5,500 nt of DNA from Kiritimatiellia bacterium (GTDB lineage Bacteria > Verrucomicrobiota > Kiritimatiellia > CAIQIC01 > Lenti-01): positions 1 through 5,500 of the forward strand of contig JAHDSS010000336.1 in the NCBI GenBank assembly GCA_018432565.1, read 5' to 3'. Each line of letters begins with the position of its first letter. Position 1 is the first letter of the stretch. The notes beneath the pieces were generated by a model. That model saw only the letters and a program-made list of their open reading frames with translations, did no database searches and was not told the origin of the DNA. The position numbers and the translations under genes are program-made. This document shows, piece after piece, positions 3,276-5,500 of this stretch.

Positions 3276-5500
3276 ATGAATCCGACGCTGCGCAAACTTG
3301 AATCCATGGCCATCCGCATCCCCGCCAGGGAATCCGCCCAGTTCTTCTACGGCGACAATGTCGAAGGCTACTTCGAAGGCTTCACCCATTCCACCGCCCG
3401 GGGCTCCGGCTACTGGCTCGACGGCCAGCCCCTCTTCCGCGACATCGCCGTTCACGACGGAACGCGGCGCCTGCCGCACGACACCGCCCTCCGCGCCGAT
3501 ATCCTCCCCCACGCCATCCGCCATTTCCACCCCACCGCCGTTGACGAAATCTCCATCCTCCACCGCCGCCGCGCCGTCGCCGTCCGCGTCCAGTCCCCCC
3601 GCCGCGCCCGAATCGGCGCCGAACTCCTGTTCGATGCCGGCGCCGGCACGCCCCGCCTCGAAGCCCGCGGCGCCGATTTTCTCGCCACCTTCCCCGGCCA
3701 TGCCCTGAAGGCCGGCATCGCCGCCTCTCTCGCCGTCCGTCCTGAATCCGCCGCCCCCGTCAACGGCCAGCCGTCCCTGGCCTTCCGATCTCGCTGCGCG
3801 GCCCGCCACCTCGTTCTCTATCTCGCCTTCGATTCCTCCCCCGCCCGTGCGCTCGCCAAGGCCCGCCGCCTGCGCGACGAAAACGCCCTCGCCGCCCACG
3901 CCCGCGACATCGCCGGTCTCCTCTCCCGCAGCCAGATCGCCACCGATGATGCCGATTACGACCGCGCCGTCGCCTGGGCCAAGCTCTCCAGCGTCTTTCT
4001 CGTCACCGAGGAGTTCGGCAAGGGCATCTGGGCCGGCCTGCCGTGGTTCAAGCACAACTGGGGCCGCGACACCTTCATCGCCGTCCCCGGCACCCTCCTG
4101 GTCTCCGGCCTCTTCGACGACGCCCGCGATGTCATTCTCAACTTCCTGCGCTGGCAGGACACCGATCCCGCCTCCCCGACGTACGGGCGCATTCCCAACC
4201 GCGTCTGCAGCGCCACCGACATCATCTACAACACCGCCGACGGCACCCCCTGGCTCATCCGCGAACTGTACGAATACCTCCAGACCACCGGCGACCTTTC
4301 CCTTGCCCGCCAGACCTATCCGCAAATCCGGCTCGCCCTCGACAGCGCCCTCGAGCGCGAAACCGATGCCGAAGGCTTCCTGACCCACGACGACGCCGAC
4401 ACCTGGATGGATGCCCGCATCGAAGGGAACCGGCCGTGGTCCCCCCGCGGCAACCGCGCCAACGATATCCAGGCGCTCTGGCACAACGCCCTGCTCGTCG
4501 GCGAACGCCTGGCCCGGCACGCCGGCGATTCCGGCTCCGCCCGGCGCTGGCGCGCCATCGCCGACCGGCTGCGCGCGAATTTTACACGGCGCTTCTGGAA
4601 TCCGAAAACCCGCCGCCTCGCCGACCGCATCCAGGCCGACAACCGCCGCGACGAAAAAGTCCGCCCCAACCAGCTCATGGTCCTCTCCATTCCCATGATC
4701 GAGCCCCTGCTCGATGACGACCGGGCCGACCGCGTCGTCGCCAACGCCGTCTCCGAGCTGCTGTTCCCCCACGGCATCGCATCCCTCAGCCCCCGCGATC
4801 CCTGGTTCCACCCCTGCCACCACAACGATGCCTGGCACCACTTCGACGCCGCCTATCACAACGGCACCGTCTGGGGCTGGAACGCCGGCTTCACCGTCAC
4901 TGCCCTCTGCCAGCGGCGCCAGACCGAACTCGCCGCCCGGCTCGCCGGCCACCTCGCCCGGCAGATCCTGGATCTGGGCTGCCGCGGTTCCATGAGCGAA
5001 CTGATCGAAGCCATCCCGCGCCGCCGCGGCCGGCTCATCCTCTCCGGCACCTGGGCCCAGGCCTGGAGCACCGCCGAATTCTGCCGCAACGCCCACCAGG
5101 ATTTCGCCGGCTTCCATCCCCGCCTCCTCGACGGCACCCTCCGCCTGAATCCCCACATCCCTTCCGGATGGAACGCACTCGATGCCCGGTTCCCCTTCGG
5201 AAAACACGCCGCCCTGCATCTGCGCTTCCGGCGCGACGGAAAAAACGCCCGCTTCACGTTCCGCATGGACGGCCATCCCGCCCCTCTTGAGTTGCAGTTT
5301 TCCGCTGACCTCGGCAACCGCCGCTATGCCTTTTCCGCCCCCCTCGCCCCCGGGCGGCTCCGCACCCTTTCCATCCGGGGCGGCCAGGCGGTTCTCGGCG
5401 GGAAAATTTCCATCCCTGGCGAACGCCTCCCCCGCCTCCAGCCCCTGCGCTTCGTCCGGCCGGTGCTGGATCAACCGCCCCCGTGCCTGCGGCGGAAACA
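3276..5500 (+). CDS. Amylo-alpha-1,6-glucosidase (glycogen debranching enzyme, GH133), 3' end beyond window
   Basis: At least 741 residues, still open at the right edge. The C-terminal (alpha/alpha)6-barrel of the GDE_C/GH133 type is clear: LPWFKHNWGRDTF (255-267), TWMDAR (376-381), NDIQALWHN (396-404), YHNGTVWGW (527-535), SMSELIEAIP (572-581) and GTWAQAWSTAEF (592-603). D379 and E575 are the acidic residues most likely to take part in catalysis, by position in the family. The enzyme hydrolyses alpha-1,6-linked glucose stubs left on glycogen during cytoplasmic glycogen breakdown. Residues 1-230 form a beta-rich N-terminal domain that begins FFYGDNVEGYFEGFTH and differs from the common archaeal-type N-domain. 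There is no signal peptide. The usual P-H-x-P-x-G-C run before AQAW is replaced by PRRRGRLILSG. Start: ATG 3276 is the first reasonable Met; ATG 3306 (Met11) is possible, and neither has a good ribosome site. GC-biased codons match the chromosome. Confidence 0.9.
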   Translation, partial: MNPTLRKLESMAIRIPARESAQFFYGDNVEGYFEGFTHSTARGSGYWLDGQPLFRDIAVHDGTRRLPHDTALRADILPHAIRHFHPTAVDEISILHRRRAVAVRVQSPRRARIGAELLFDAGAGTPRLEARGADFLATFPGHALKAGIAASLAVRPESAAPVNGQPSLAFRSRCAARHLVLYLAFDSSPARALAKARRLRDENALAAHARDIAGLLSRSQIATDDADYDRAVAWAKLSSVFLVTEEFGKGIWAGLPWFKHNWGRDTFIAVPGTLLVSGLFDDARDVILNFLRWQDTDPASPTYGRIPNRVCSATDIIYNTADGTPWLIRELYEYLQTTGDLSLARQTYPQIRLALDSALERETDAEGFLTHDDADTWMDARIEGNRPWSPRGNRANDIQALWHNALLVGERLARHAGDSGSARRWRAIADRLRANFTRRFWNPKTRRLADRIQADNRRDEKVRPNQLMVLSIPMIEPLLDDDRADRVVANAVSELLFPHGIASLSPRDPWFHPCHHNDAWHHFDAAYHNGTVWGWNAGFTVTALCQRRQTELAARLAGHLARQILDLGCRGSMSELIEAIPRRRGRLILSGTWAQAWSTAEFCRNAHQDFAGFHPRLLDGTLRLNPHIPSGWNALDARFPFGKHAALHLRFRRDGKNARFTFRMDGHPAPLELQFSADLGNRRYAFSAPLAPGRLRTLSIRGGQAVLGGKISIPGERLPRLQPLRFVRPVLDQPPPCLRRK

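Noticed and set aside
3075..5474. Minus-strand open frame of 799 codons opposite the debranching-enzyme gene.
   Set aside because: Its Gly/Ala/Glu-rich, low-complexity composition is what the complement of NNC-biased codons gives. The plus strand carries all the conserved GH133 motifs, so this is a shadow.
1..5500. CRISPR arrays, tRNA or rRNA genes, transposase genes.
   Set aside because: No regularly spaced repeats, no cloverleaf or rRNA-like stretches and no transposase or integrase motifs were seen on either strand.

Overview
The window comes from a GC-rich bacterial chromosome. Coding regions strongly prefer C or G in the third codon position. A lipoprotein signal peptide with a Gly after the Cys suggests a Gram-negative cell envelope. 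There is no rRNA, tRNA or other decisive taxonomic marker. The gene mix is compatible with the PVC group (for example Kiritimatiellota or Lentisphaerota), but that is only a weak inference.

Layout from left to right. (1) The 3' end of mutS, reading rightward and ending at 301, with a C-terminal sliding-clamp-binding peptide. (2) A convergent, leftward gene (349-1203) for a lipoprotein with TolB/PD40-like beta-propeller repeats. (3) A divergent, rightward gene (1232-2278) for an integral membrane protein of the LPG-synthase TM-domain (UPF0104) type. (4) A short fragment (2275-2478), joined to it by an ATGA overlap, that matches only the N-terminus of a flavodoxin-fold NAD(P)H oxidoreductase. 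(5) An MNT nucleotidyltransferase / HEPN gene pair (2475-3192), a type VII-like toxin-antitoxin module. Its base composition, especially in the HEPN gene, is visibly less GC-biased than its neighbours. (6) A GH133 amylo-alpha-1,6-glucosidase (glycogen debranching) gene that starts at 3276 and is still open at the end of the window.

The housekeeping parts are DNA mismatch repair, a probable outer-membrane lipoprotein, a membrane protein and glycogen breakdown. They do not form one obvious pathway. The most notable region is about 2390-3255, where the MNT/HEPN pair has replaced or displaced the rest of the oxidoreductase gene. The breakpoint carries a strong imperfect palindrome (2391-2419). 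An imperfect direct repeat (2413-2431 and 3235-3254) brackets the module. The antitoxin start codon also overlaps the stop codon of the truncated fragment, so the toxin-antitoxin pair may be translated from the membrane-protein transcript. I found no convincing evidence of a wholly new system.
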